Of a stretch of DNA of 64,000 nt, positions 8,114 through 16,248 are shown in pieces. The notes beneath the pieces were generated by a model. It was not told where the DNA came from, did not search any database, and saw only the letters and a list, made by a program, of their open reading frames with translations. This DNA is from UBA5336 sp964492485 (lineage in GTDB: Bacteria > Pseudomonadota > Alphaproteobacteria > Caulobacterales > Hyphomonadaceae). The translations under genes and the position numbers were made by a program. Each line of letters opens with the position of its first letter. Positions within the stretch are counted from its first letter, which is position 1. The stretch lies in NCBI GenBank assembly GCA_964492485.1, contig CAZBKM010000001.1, positions 248,001-312,000 on the forward strand, in the 5' to 3' direction.

Positions 8114-9571
8114 GTGTCTGCCCCTGCTCCAGCCCTTGTCTGGTTGCGCAACGATCTGCGTCTCGCCGACAATCCCGCACTCGCCGCCGCGGTCGACACG
8201 GGCCGACCGGTGGTGTGTACCTACATATTGGAGACGCCTGCGGCGGGCCAGCGCCGGTTGGGCGGCGCGGCGCGCTGGTGGCTCGACAAGTCGCTGCGCC
8301 ACCTGGCGGCGGAGATCGCGCAGCGCGGCGGCCAACTCGTTCTGCGCCGGGGCAAGGCTCGCGCGGCGCTCGAACGGCTGGTCGAGGATACGGGGGCGCA
8401 CGCCGTTTACTGGAATCGGCGATATGACGGCGGCGGCCGTGCCGTCGATGCAGAGATCAAGACCTCGCTCAGGGACCGGGGCGTGGGGGTCGACAGCTTC
8501 AACGGGTCCCTGCTGACCGAACCCTGGACCGTCAGGACCGGAGCCGGCGGGTATTACAAGGTCTTCACGCCCTACTGGAAGGCCGTTCGTGCCGGTTACA
8601 CGGCTCCCGATCCATTGCCGGCGCCAGCCCGGCTTTGCGGAAAGGGCATCGAGAGCGACCGTCTGGACGCGTGGGGGCTCCATCCGTCGCAACCCGATTG
8701 GTCGACGGGGTTCGACGCGGTCTGGACACCGGGCGAGGCCGGGGCCCAGGCGCGCCTGTCGCAATGGATCGAGACGGGACTTGCCGCCTATGACGCCTGC
8801 CGCAATCGGCCCGATATCGAGACCGGCACCTCTGGCCTGTCACCGCACTTGCGCTGGGGCGAAGTGGGTCCGGCTCAAGTCTGGCGCGCCGTGCAGGCAC
8901 GGATCGAGGCGGGAGAGACCGACGCGGACAGTGCCTGGGTCTTCCTCTCGGAAATCGTCTGGCGGGAATTCGCCTACGTTCTCCTCTATCACAACCCCGA
9001 CCTTGCTGAAGAGAATTACAATCCGGACTTCCGGCTGATGCCCTGGCGCGACAGCGAGGCGGATTACCGCGCCTGGACCGATGGCCGGACCGGGTTTCCG
9101 ATCGTCGATGCCGGGATGCGCCAGCTCTGGTCGATAGGCTGGATGCACAATCGGGTCCGCATGATCGCGGGCTCGCTGCTCACCAAGCACCTGCTTCTGC
9201 CCTGGCAATGGGGCGAAGACTGGTTCTGGGACACGCTGGTGGACGCCGATCCGGCCTCGAATTCGGCGAGCTGGCAATGGGTGGCAGGCTCCGGGGCCGA
9301 CGCAGCGCCCTATTTTCGGGTGTTCAATCCGATCACCCAGGGCCAGAAGTTCGATCCAGACGGCGCCTATGTCCGTCGCTGGTGCCCGGAGCTCTCGCGT
9401 CTGCCCGACAGATACCTTCACGCCCCCTGGACGGCACCCGAGGCGGTCCTGCGGCAGGCCGGCATCCGGCTGGATGAAACCTATCCGCGCCCGGTCATCG
9501 ATCATTCCGATGGTCGCAAGCGGGCCCTGGATGCCTACGACACCCTCAAGGAAAGGCGCATGACTGCATGA
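8114..9571 (+). CDS. phrB: Deoxyribodipyrimidine photolyase
   Basis: A 485-residue cryptochrome/photolyase-family enzyme that repairs cyclobutane pyrimidine dimers using blue light, FADH2 and an antenna chromophore. The N-terminal antenna domain begins LVWLRNDLRLADNPAL. The FAD-binding half holds SGLSPHLRWGEV, WREFAYVLLYHNPDL, MRQLWSIGWMHNRVRM and the SNSASWQW motif typical of class I CPD photolyases. I chose the GTG at 8114, which has GAAGGAAG eight bases upstream. The longer ATG frame from 8015 would include the candidate promoter. The stop codon overlaps the ATG of the FAD oxidoreductase gene, so the four-gene operon is translationally coupled. Confidence 0.93.
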   Translation: MSAPAPALVWLRNDLRLADNPALAAAVDTGRPVVCTYILETPAAGQRRLGGAARWWLDKSLRHLAAEIAQRGGQLVLRRGKARAALERLVEDTGAHAVYWNRRYDGGGRAVDAEIKTSLRDRGVGVDSFNGSLLTEPWTVRTGAGGYYKVFTPYWKAVRAGYTAPDPLPAPARLCGKGIESDRLDAWGLHPSQPDWSTGFDAVWTPGEAGAQARLSQWIETGLAAYDACRNRPDIETGTSGLSPHLRWGEVGPAQVWRAVQARIEAGETDADSAWVFLSEIVWREFAYVLLYHNPDLAEENYNPDFRLMPWRDSEADYRAWTDGRTGFPIVDAGMRQLWSIGWMHNRVRMIAGSLLTKHLLLPWQWGEDWFWDTLVDADPASNSASWQWVAGSGADAAPYFRVFNPITQGQKFDPDGAYVRRWCPELSRLPDRYLHAPWTAPEAVLRQAGIRLDETYPRPVIDHSDGRKRALDAYDTLKERRMTA

Positions 9572-10881
9572 AACGGATCGCCATCATCGGATCGGGGATT
9601 TCAGGGCTCGGTGCCGCCTATGCACTGAAGGACACAGCGGATGTGACCCTGTTCGAGGCCCGCGCGCGTCTTGGTGGGCATTCCTGCACGCTGGACGTGG
9701 ATTATGACGGGACCCCGGTTCCGGTCGATGTGGGCTTCATCGTCTACAATGCCCTCAACTATCCCAATCTGATCGCGCTGTTCCAGGCTCTAGGCGTCGA
9801 GACGCAGCCCAGCGACATGAGCTTCGCCGTCTCGGATCCCGAGGGTTACGAATGGGCCTCCAGCGCCCGCGGCTTCTTCGCTCAGAAGCGTAACCTGCTG
9901 GACCTGCGCTTCCACCGGTTCTGGAGGGCGATCCTGCGCTTCAACGATACGGCCCGGGGCGAGCTCAAGGGCGGGATCATGCAGGGCATGACGTTGGGCG
10001 CATGGCTGGATCGTCATGGCTTCGACCAGACGTTCCGGGAAAACTATGTGCTGCCCATGGCTGCCGCGATCTGGTCCACGCCGGAAAAGGGGATTCTCGA
10101 CTATCCGGCCCAGAGCTTTTTCAACTTTTTCGAAAATCATCGCCTGATGCACCGCGAACGGCCGAAATGGCGCACCGTGTGCGGTGGCTCCCGCACCTAT
10201 GTGGAGGCACTGGCACGCGTGCTGGGCGAGCGGGTCCGGACGGCGACGCCGGTCCAGGCGGTCAGTCCCATCGGCGACCGGGTAAGGGTCACCACCGCTG
10301 CGGGCAACGAGATCTTCGACGAGGTGATCCTTGCCTGCCACTCCGACCAGGCGCTCGCCCTGCTCGACCCGGCCTACGAGCAGCAACGCTGGCTGCTCAC
10401 CTCCGTCCGCTACCGCCCGAACCGCATCTTCCTGCACCGGGATGCCAGCCTGATGCCCCGCCGCAAGGCCGCCTGGGCAAGCTGGAACGTGCTCAAGCAG
10501 GAGGGCGACGACATCTGCCTGACCTATTGGATGAACCGCCTTCAGGGGATATCGGATCGCTACCCGCTCTTCGTGACGCTGAATCCGCAGCGCGAACCCG
10601 ATCCGGCCAAGACCTTCGCCGAGTTCACCTTCGATCATCCCCAGTTCGACGCCGCAGCCGAAGCGGCGGTGCGCGGCCTTGCCCGGGGCCAGGGGGACCA
10701 GGGGCTCTGGTTCGCAGGCGCCTGGATGGGCCACGGTTTCCACGAAGACGGGCTGAAGTCCGGCCTCTCCTGCGCGCTCTCCCTCGGCGGTGAGGTCCCC
10801 TGGACGCCACGTGGCCTGACGCTGAAGGAGACCCCTGCCATGCGAGTGTCCACCGGTACCCGTCGCGAGGCCGCCGTTTGA
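9568..10881 (+). CDS. FAD-dependent amine-oxidase-like oxidoreductase
   Basis: A 437-residue flavoprotein of the amine oxidase/phytoene-desaturase-like group. The N-terminal dinucleotide fold is IAIIGSGISGLGAAYAL, and the C-terminal FAD motif is near LWFAGAWMGHGFHEDGLKSG. Proteins of this type occur in the singlet-oxygen or light-induced clusters of proteobacteria next to DUF1365 and a cyclopropane-fatty-acid-synthase-like enzyme. There they act on membrane acyl chains; one example is the desaturase step of methylated furan fatty acid synthesis in Rhodobacter. The exact reaction here is inferred. It overlaps the photolyase gene by four bases and DUF1365 by four. Confidence 0.85.
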   Translation: MKRIAIIGSGISGLGAAYALKDTADVTLFEARARLGGHSCTLDVDYDGTPVPVDVGFIVYNALNYPNLIALFQALGVETQPSDMSFAVSDPEGYEWASSARGFFAQKRNLLDLRFHRFWRAILRFNDTARGELKGGIMQGMTLGAWLDRHGFDQTFRENYVLPMAAAIWSTPEKGILDYPAQSFFNFFENHRLMHRERPKWRTVCGGSRTYVEALARVLGERVRTATPVQAVSPIGDRVRVTTAAGNEIFDEVILACHSDQALALLDPAYEQQRWLLTSVRYRPNRIFLHRDASLMPRRKAAWASWNVLKQEGDDICLTYWMNRLQGISDRYPLFVTLNPQREPDPAKTFAEFTFDHPQFDAAAEAAVRGLARGQGDQGLWFAGAWMGHGFHEDGLKSGLSCALSLGGEVPWTPRGLTLKETPAMRVSTGTRREAAV

Positions 10882-11693
10882 CCCCGGTTCCCGCCCTCTC
10901 CCTGCTCGACGGCTGGACGACCCATGTTCGGTACGAACCCTTCGAACGGCGGTTCGCCTACCGCCTGTTCCTGATCGACCTGGACATTGACCGACTGGAC
11001 GAGGCGGACCGGATAACCCCCCTGTTCCGGGTCGACCGGCCGGGGCTGTTCGGGTTCCGCCGCCGCGACCACGGGGCCTGCGAGCCGGCCCCGCTGCGTC
11101 CCTGGGCCGAGGCGCGGTTTGCGGACGCCGGCGTTGATCTTCAGGGGGGAACGATCCGCCTCGTCACCCTGCCCCGCCATCTGTTCTACAAGTTCGCACC
11201 GTTGTCGGTATGGCTTGGCCACGGGCCGGATGGCGATCTGCGCGGCGTCGTCTACGAGGTCCGCAACACGTTCGGTGACCGCCACAGCTATGTGGCCGCA
11301 ACCTCTCCCAGGGGGGGAGTCCATGACGCGGAGAAGCGCTTTCATGTCTCGCCCTTCTTCGATGTCAGCGGCCGCTACGGGTTTCGTCTGACGCCATCGC
11401 CGGAGCGGTTCGACCTCGTCGTCGACAGTCTGGACACGGACGGCCGCCGCCTTCACATGGCGAACATCAAGACGCGCCGGCAGCCCGCAACAACGGCGGC
11501 CCTGCTGCGCACCACTTTGGTCCGACCGGCAATGAGTTGGGGCGTGACCTTGGGAATTCACTGGGAAGCGCTTAGACTTTGGGCAAAAGGCGCACGGTAC
11601 AGGTCGCGGCCCCAGCCACCGCAGCCAGGCGTGACCCTGGCTCATGGAACCGACAGCGCCGCGAAACGACAGGGATTTGAGGACGCGTCATGA
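10878..11693 (+). CDS. DUF1365 family protein
   Basis: A 271-residue protein of DUF1365, a family of unknown chemistry nearly always found between an FAD oxidoreductase and a cyclopropane-fatty-acid-synthase-like gene. Typical family features are THVRYEPFERRFAYRLF near the start, LVTLPRHLFYKFAPLSVW, and VYEVRNTFGDRHSY followed by HVSPFFDVSGRYGF. It begins with TTG overlapping the upstream stop codon (TTGA) and ends with ATGA shared with cfa, so its expression depends on its neighbours. Confidence 0.85.
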   Translation: MTPVPALSLLDGWTTHVRYEPFERRFAYRLFLIDLDIDRLDEADRITPLFRVDRPGLFGFRRRDHGACEPAPLRPWAEARFADAGVDLQGGTIRLVTLPRHLFYKFAPLSVWLGHGPDGDLRGVVYEVRNTFGDRHSYVAATSPRGGVHDAEKRFHVSPFFDVSGRYGFRLTPSPERFDLVVDSLDTDGRRLHMANIKTRRQPATTAALLRTTLVRPAMSWGVTLGIHWEALRLWAKGARYRSRPQPPQPGVTLAHGTDSAAKRQGFEDAS

Positions 11694-12913
11694 GTGAGTG
11701 CATCGCGGCGACGCCGCAAACCCTCCGCCGGCTCTCCGGCGTCCCGGCAAGTTTCCGGGTTGCGGGCCTGGCGCTTCTGCGGGCCAGAAAGGGGCGGATC
11801 GCGTTTCGCCTGCCCGATGGCCGAACGCTGGCATTCGATCACGGCGTTCCGGGTCCTGAGGCCTTTGTCGAGGTGCATGACACCAAATTCGTGGGCAAGG
11901 TCCTCGCGGGCGGCGATGTGGGTTTCGCCGAGAGCTACATGGACGGCGACTGGTCAACCGACGACCTGACCTCGGTCCTGGAGTTCTTCTCCGAGAATTT
12001 CGAGGCGGCCGGCCAGCTCGCCGTGGGCGGGCGCCTTGTGCGCGCCATCAATCAGCTCCGCCATGTCTTCAACCGAAACAGCCGGGCCGGTGCCCGGCGC
12101 AACATCGCGGCGCACTACGATCTTGGAAACGACTTCTACAGCCTGTGGCTGGATCCCACGATGACCTATTCGTCCGGCCTGTTCGCATCGCCGAACTCGT
12201 CGCTGGAGCAGGCCCAGCACGCCAAGTATGGCGCCATTGCCGACCGGATCGGCGCGGGGCCCGACAGCCACCTTCTGGAAATCGGATGCGGCTGGGGCGG
12301 TTTTGCGGAATACGCGGCCAAGTCCCGGGGCGCCCGGGTCACCTGTCTGACCATCTCCCAGGCGCAGGCCGATTACGCCCGCAAGCGAATGCAGCGCGAG
12401 GGCCTGTCGGAAAGGGTCGACATCCGGCTGGAAGATTACCGCGACCACCGGGGGCGCTATGACGGGGTCGCCTCGATCGAGATGTTCGAAGCCGTCGGCG
12501 AAGCCTACTGGCCCAGCTATTTCGACAAGGTGGCCGAGGTGCTTCGAGAGGGTGCGCGCGCCGCGCTTCAGATCATCACCATTCGCGATGACCTCTTCGA
12601 ACGCTACCGCAAGCGGGCGGATTTCATCCAGCGCTACATCTTTCCGGGGGGCATGCTGCCGTCGGACACCGTGCTCAAGGACCAATTCGCCCGCGCGGGA
12701 CTGGTGCATCGGGGTACCCAGTATTTCGGCGACGACTATGCCCGGACACTGCGTCTGTGGGCCAAACGCTTCAACGAGCGCTGGAGCGAGATCCAGGCCC
12801 TGAACTTCGACGAACCGTTCCGCCGGATGTGGACCTTCTATCTCGCCTATTGTGAGGCAGGGTTCCGGAATGGCCGGATCAATGTCGGCCAATTCGAGCT
12901 GGCCAAGGCCTGA
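11690..12913 (+). CDS. cfa: Cyclopropane-fatty-acyl-phospholipid synthase family methyltransferase
   Basis: A 407-residue SAM-dependent enzyme that adds a methylene or methyl group to unsaturated acyl chains of membrane phospholipids. An N-terminal lipid-facing domain is followed by AHYDLGNDFYSLWLDPTMTY, the SAM motif LLEIGCGWGGFAEYAA, and VASIEMFEAVGEAYW, all hallmarks of the CFA family. The operon context (photolyase, FAD oxidoreductase, DUF1365) suggests the subgroup linked to singlet-oxygen or light stress, possibly a methyltransferase for modified or furan fatty acids rather than the stationary-phase Cfa. It is the last gene of the operon and ends against argC in convergent orientation. 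Confidence 0.88.
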   Translation: MSECIAATPQTLRRLSGVPASFRVAGLALLRARKGRIAFRLPDGRTLAFDHGVPGPEAFVEVHDTKFVGKVLAGGDVGFAESYMDGDWSTDDLTSVLEFFSENFEAAGQLAVGGRLVRAINQLRHVFNRNSRAGARRNIAAHYDLGNDFYSLWLDPTMTYSSGLFASPNSSLEQAQHAKYGAIADRIGAGPDSHLLEIGCGWGGFAEYAAKSRGARVTCLTISQAQADYARKRMQREGLSERVDIRLEDYRDHRGRYDGVASIEMFEAVGEAYWPSYFDKVAEVLREGARAALQIITIRDDLFERYRKRADFIQRYIFPGGMLPSDTVLKDQFARAGLVHRGTQYFGDDYARTLRLWAKRFNERWSEIQALNFDEPFRRMWTFYLAYCEAGFRNGRINVGQFELAKA

Positions 12914-12916
12914 CGT

Positions 12917-12960
12917 CGCCGCTGGGGGCTGGGCGCCTGATCTGGCCCCTGCCCCCGGCG
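12917..12960. terminator. Candidate bidirectional hairpin terminator between cfa and argC
   Basis: The 49 bases between the convergent genes are almost entirely a GC-rich hairpin: CGCCG and GGGGGC on the left arm pair with GCCCCC and CGGCG on the right arm, with an inner GGGC/GCCC pair. There is no T-tract on either side, so it may stop RNA polymerase weakly or mainly protect 3' ends. Confidence 0.4.
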
Positions 12961-12962
12961 CC

Positions 12963-14006
12963 TCAGGGAAACAGCGGCGTCAGGTGCTCGAGTCCCAGGG
13001 TCTCCGGCCAGCCCATCATGACGTTGAGGTTCTGAACCGCCTGGCCCGACGACCCCTTCGTCAGATTGTCTATGACCGCCACAATGATCGCCTGCCCCGG
13101 GCGTCGCGCACGGTAGACGCCGATCCGGCATTGATTCGTGCCCCGCACGTGGCGTGTGTCAGGCGGCGGATCACCCGCATCCAGGACGGATACGAAGGGT
13201 TCGCCAGCATAGGCATCACGCAGCGCCGCGCGCACCGCATCGGGATCGCCGCTGCCATAGATCGTCACCATCTCGCCACGGGTCATGGGAACCAGATGCG
13301 GGGTGAAGGTCACCGTGACGGCGCCGCCGCCGGCGGCCCTGGAGATTTCCTGCTCGATCTCGGGGGCATGGCGGTGGGTTCCGATCGCATAGGGATGCAC
13401 GCCTTCCGCGGTCTCGCAGAACAGCGTCGTCTCCTTCAGACTGCGTCCGGCGCCCGAAACGCCCGATTTCGCGTCGATGATAAGCCCGTCTGCAGACAGC
13501 GCACCGCCGGCAACAGGTGGAATGAGCGCCAGAAGCGCCGCCGTGGGATAACAGCCGGGACACGCCACCAGCCGCGCACCGGGCAGCAGGTCGCGCGCAT
13601 GTTCGGTCAGGCCGTAAATCGCCGTCTCCGCCCGCGCCGGATTGATGTGCGCCCGGCCATAGGTCTCTGCATAGACGCTGGCATCGCGAAGTCGGTAATC
13701 GGCCGAAAGGTCGACGACGGTCACATGCTCGGGCAGGGTCTCGATCAGATCCTGGCTTGTCCCGTGGGGAAGGCAGCCGAAGGCCACCTCGATCCGGTCC
13801 CAGTCCACGTCGTCATTGCGAAGGATCGCCTGCTGACCCTCCCGCCCGAGATGAGGAAAGACCTCTCCCAGCAGCTTGCCGGCTAGCTGGTTCCCCGTCA
13901 CCGCACCGATCCGCAGCCGGGGATGGGTCGCCAGCAGCCGCGCGGTCTCGGCACCGGTATAGCCGGAGGCGCCCAGGATCGCGGCATTGTGGATGGATTG
14001 GGGCAT
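12963..14006 (-). CDS. argC: N-acetyl-gamma-glutamyl-phosphate reductase
   Basis: ArgC reduces N-acetylglutamyl phosphate to the semialdehyde in arginine synthesis. The 347-residue protein has the NADP-binding start AAILGASGYTGAETARLL, the active-site PGCYPTA with its catalytic cysteine near residue 149, and the conserved HRHAPEIEQEI and FTPHLVPMTRGE blocks. Length and motifs are normal. It is the last gene of an rplM-rpsI-argC run on the minus strand, 81 bases after rpsI, an order seen widely in alphaproteobacteria. Confidence 0.95.
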   Translation of the reverse strand: MPQSIHNAAILGASGYTGAETARLLATHPRLRIGAVTGNQLAGKLLGEVFPHLGREGQQAILRNDDVDWDRIEVAFGCLPHGTSQDLIETLPEHVTVVDLSADYRLRDASVYAETYGRAHINPARAETAIYGLTEHARDLLPGARLVACPGCYPTAALLALIPPVAGGALSADGLIIDAKSGVSGAGRSLKETTLFCETAEGVHPYAIGTHRHAPEIEQEISRAAGGGAVTVTFTPHLVPMTRGEMVTIYGSGDPDAVRAALRDAYAGEPFVSVLDAGDPPPDTRHVRGTNQCRIGVYRARRPGQAIIVAVIDNLTKGSSGQAVQNLNVMMGWPETLGLEHLTPLFP

Positions 14007-14087
14007 CGCAACATCTCCATAAGCAACGGGCGCCTCGTTTCCGAAGCGCCCGCCTGAAGGTCTGTGAGTGGACGGGTCCGCCCTGGC

Positions 14088-14576
14088 CTAGCGCTTGGAG
14101 AACTGGAAGCTCCGGCGCGCCTTCCGGCGGCCATACTTCTTGCGTTCCACGGTGCGCGGGTCGCGGGTCAGGAACCCGTGGGGTTTCATCGTCCGGCGCA
14201 GGCTCGGATCGTAGTTGACCAGCGCGCGGGCGATGCCGTGACGTATGGCGCCGGCCTGACCCGAAAGGCCGGAGCCTGACACGGTGCACATCACATCGAA
14301 TTCCGTACGGCGATTGGCAGCCACCAGCGGTTGCTCGATGACCATGCGCAGGACCGGGCGACCGAAATATTCGGTGTCAGGCTTGCCGTTGATGATGATC
14401 TTGCCGCTACCCGGCTTCACCCAGACCCGCGCCGTGGCTTCCTTGCGGCGGCCGGTGGCATAGGCACGGCCAAAGGCGTCGATCTTCGGCTCGACCAGCG
14501 TTTCCACAAGCTCGCCCGCCGGCGAACCGGACTCCAGCGACTTCAGGTCTTCGAGGGAATTGGCAGTGTCGGTCAT
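14088..14576 (-). CDS. rpsI: 30S ribosomal protein S9
   Basis: A 162-residue S9 with an N-terminal extension of about 35 residues, as is usual in alphaproteobacteria. The core YATGRRKEATARVWVKPG and the C-terminal RKKYGRRKARRSFQFSKR, whose tail reaches the ribosomal P site, are intact. Only one base separates its ATG from the stop codon of rplM, so the two are co-translated. Confidence 0.97.
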   Translation of the reverse strand: MTDTANSLEDLKSLESGSPAGELVETLVEPKIDAFGRAYATGRRKEATARVWVKPGSGKIIINGKPDTEYFGRPVLRMVIEQPLVAANRRTEFDVMCTVSGSGLSGQAGAIRHGIARALVNYDPSLRRTMKPHGFLTRDPRTVERKKYGRRKARRSFQFSKR

Positions 14577-14577
14577 G

Positions 14578-15042
14578 TCAGGCCACGCGAATGTTTTTGC
14601 GGTTCATGGACGCGAAGTCCACGGTCTCGGGCTGCTGGGCCACGTGCGGATGCTCGGCACCGGCATAGATCCGCAGCTTGGAAAGCTGTTTGCGAGCCAG
14701 CGGGCTCTCCTTCGGCATCATCCGTTTCACGGCCTGTTCCAGCACCCGTTCGGGAAAACGGCCATCGAGCACCTTATCGGCGGTCACCGACTTGATGCCA
14801 CCCGGATAGCCGGTATGGCGATAATAGGTCTGCTGGGTGCGCTTGTTGCCGGTGAACGCCACCTTGTCGGCGTTGATCACGACGATATGGTCACCGGTAT
14901 CGATGTGCGGCGTGAAATCTGGGCGGTGCTTCCCGCGGAGGCGTTTCGCAATGTACGAGGCAAGGCGGCCGACGACGGCGCCTTCCGCATCGATCACGAC
15001 CCACTTGGTCTCCACGTCGGCAGGTGCGTTATAGGTCTTCAT
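14578..15042 (-). CDS. rplM: 50S ribosomal protein L13
   Basis: A 154-residue L13 of normal length. It has WVVIDAEGAVVGRLAS near the start, DHIVVINADKVAFTGNK in the middle and RMMPKESPLARKQLSKL, all diagnostic. It is the first gene of rplM-rpsI-argC. The divergent lipoprotein gene begins only 38 bases away, so the promoter must lie close to or inside that gene. Confidence 0.97.
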   Translation of the reverse strand: MKTYNAPADVETKWVVIDAEGAVVGRLASYIAKRLRGKHRPDFTPHIDTGDHIVVINADKVAFTGNKRTQQTYYRHTGYPGGIKSVTADKVLDGRFPERVLEQAVKRMMPKESPLARKQLSKLRIYAGAEHPHVAQQPETVDFASMNRKNIRVA

Positions 15043-15080
15043 CGCTCGTCTGAGAGCCTTCTCGAGTTCGGAGTTCCGGA

Positions 15081-16106
15081 ATGGGATACAAGCGCTGGCG
15101 TCTAGCCGCCACCCCTGATCTTGTCAACGCGGCCATGGCCGCCGCCGGCCTTATTTTCCTTGCAAGCTGCTCGGATGGCGACAGCGTTCGAGACCGCGCC
15201 GCCCCGCAGGATGCGCCCGATACAGGCGAAACCGCAAACACTTTACCCACCCTGCCCCAGCGCGATGCCGAGGGACGCAAGATGTTTCCCGCGGTCTGGA
15301 GCACACGGCCACTCGACGGGCCGGTGAAGGACCTCGCACTGGCGCGGGGCGGCTCGCCTTTGCTCGCCATCGCCTATGAGTCCCGGGGGCTTGAGCTGTT
15401 CAACCTCGAAGCCGAACGCATGACCGAGCGCGTCGGCTTCCAGGTGACCGACATCGCGGATGGCCAGTTCGCCCGCATCGACGATGTCGGGCTGACGGTG
15501 TTTCCAGGCGTCGATGGCGAGGGCGAGCTCAAGGCCTGGGTCTATGGCGAGGGGCTCAAGGCGCCGGTCGAGATCGACCTGCCGATCGAGTTGGACACAT
15601 TTGCGCTCGGCGCCTGTTCCGCCCCGCCGCCGGAAGGATCCGGCGCGCTTATGCGTTTCGCCTTCTGGAGCTTCGGCGACGAACGGCGGCTGCGCACCGG
15701 AAAGATCTTTGCGGAGGACGGCAGCTTCACCTGGGAAGACGATGGATACATCGGCGCCGATGCGCCGATTGCCGCCTGCCAGATCGCGCGAACCGGAACC
15801 GAACTGGCGCCGGAGGGCACGCGGACCATCGCCACTTTCACCCGTGGAGACGACAGCCGCCAGGTGGTCCTGCGCGAGGATGGCGAGCTCCTGGCCGGCC
15901 AACGGGGCAAGGCGCCGGATCCGTTCGGCCTGCGTGACGGGATCACCGTGGCGTTTCCCGAGACGCCAACGGCCATGAGCGCCCTTGGGATCGCCACGAC
16001 GGGCGGCTATCCAGAAGGCCTGATCGTCGTTGCCGGCGAGACAGAGCCCGGCATCCACCGTGCCGTCTTCGTCGATCCCACGGGCCTTCTCGATCCCCTG
16101 CCCTGA
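15081..16106 (+). CDS. Putative lipoprotein of unknown function
   Basis: A 341-residue protein whose N terminus looks like a lipoprotein signal: a basic start (MGYKRWR), a hydrophobic stretch and the lipobox LASC with Cys at residue 30. The mature part is acidic, with short beta-rich blocks (DLALARGGSPLLAIAY, RGLELFNLEAERM, QVTDIADGQFARIDDVG), reminiscent of a beta-propeller-like sensor; no family is recognised. A second in-frame ATG at 15135 would give an implausibly short signal. The start region overlaps the candidate divergent promoter of rplM. Confidence 0.7.
   Translation: MGYKRWRLAATPDLVNAAMAAAGLIFLASCSDGDSVRDRAAPQDAPDTGETANTLPTLPQRDAEGRKMFPAVWSTRPLDGPVKDLALARGGSPLLAIAYESRGLELFNLEAERMTERVGFQVTDIADGQFARIDDVGLTVFPGVDGEGELKAWVYGEGLKAPVEIDLPIELDTFALGACSAPPPEGSGALMRFAFWSFGDERRLRTGKIFAEDGSFTWEDDGYIGADAPIAACQIARTGTELAPEGTRTIATFTRGDDSRQVVLREDGELLAGQRGKAPDPFGLRDGITVAFPETPTAMSALGIATTGGYPEGLIVVAGETEPGIHRAVFVDPTGLLDPLP
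15099..15127 (-). promoter_or_regulatory. Sigma-70 type promoter candidate for rplM-rpsI-argC
   Basis: Read on the minus strand, TTGACA (15127-15122) is followed by 17 bases and then TAGACG (15104-15099), about 56 bases before the rplM start. The -35 box and spacing are ideal and the -10 is of the weak alphaproteobacterial type. It lies within the first codons of the divergent lipoprotein gene. Confidence 0.55.
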
Positions 16107-16145
16107 CCTGACCGGCTTTTGCGCCGCAACCGTCGCTCCGTCGCC

Positions 16146-16248
16146 AAGAGCAGGTTCGAAGCAAACGGACCCGGTTGCGAACGGGGACTTGCGCAAGACC
16201 CATGATGTAAAGCGACGGCCTGGAGTGAAACGAAAGACCAGCGCTTCA
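16146..16248 (-). repeat. Mosaic intergenic repeat, copy R2 (modules III and IV)
   Basis: This carries module III (GCAAACGGACCCGGTTGC, about 16160-16177, then GGGGACTTGCGCAAG) and module IV (GTAAAGCGACGG, GAGTGAAACGAAAGACC, then CGCTTCA). It matches copy R1 closely over about 100 bases although the two lie 8.5 kb apart. The module IV edge includes the TGA stop codon of parE (16246-16248). It fills most of the 139-base gap between two convergent genes. Confidence 0.85.
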
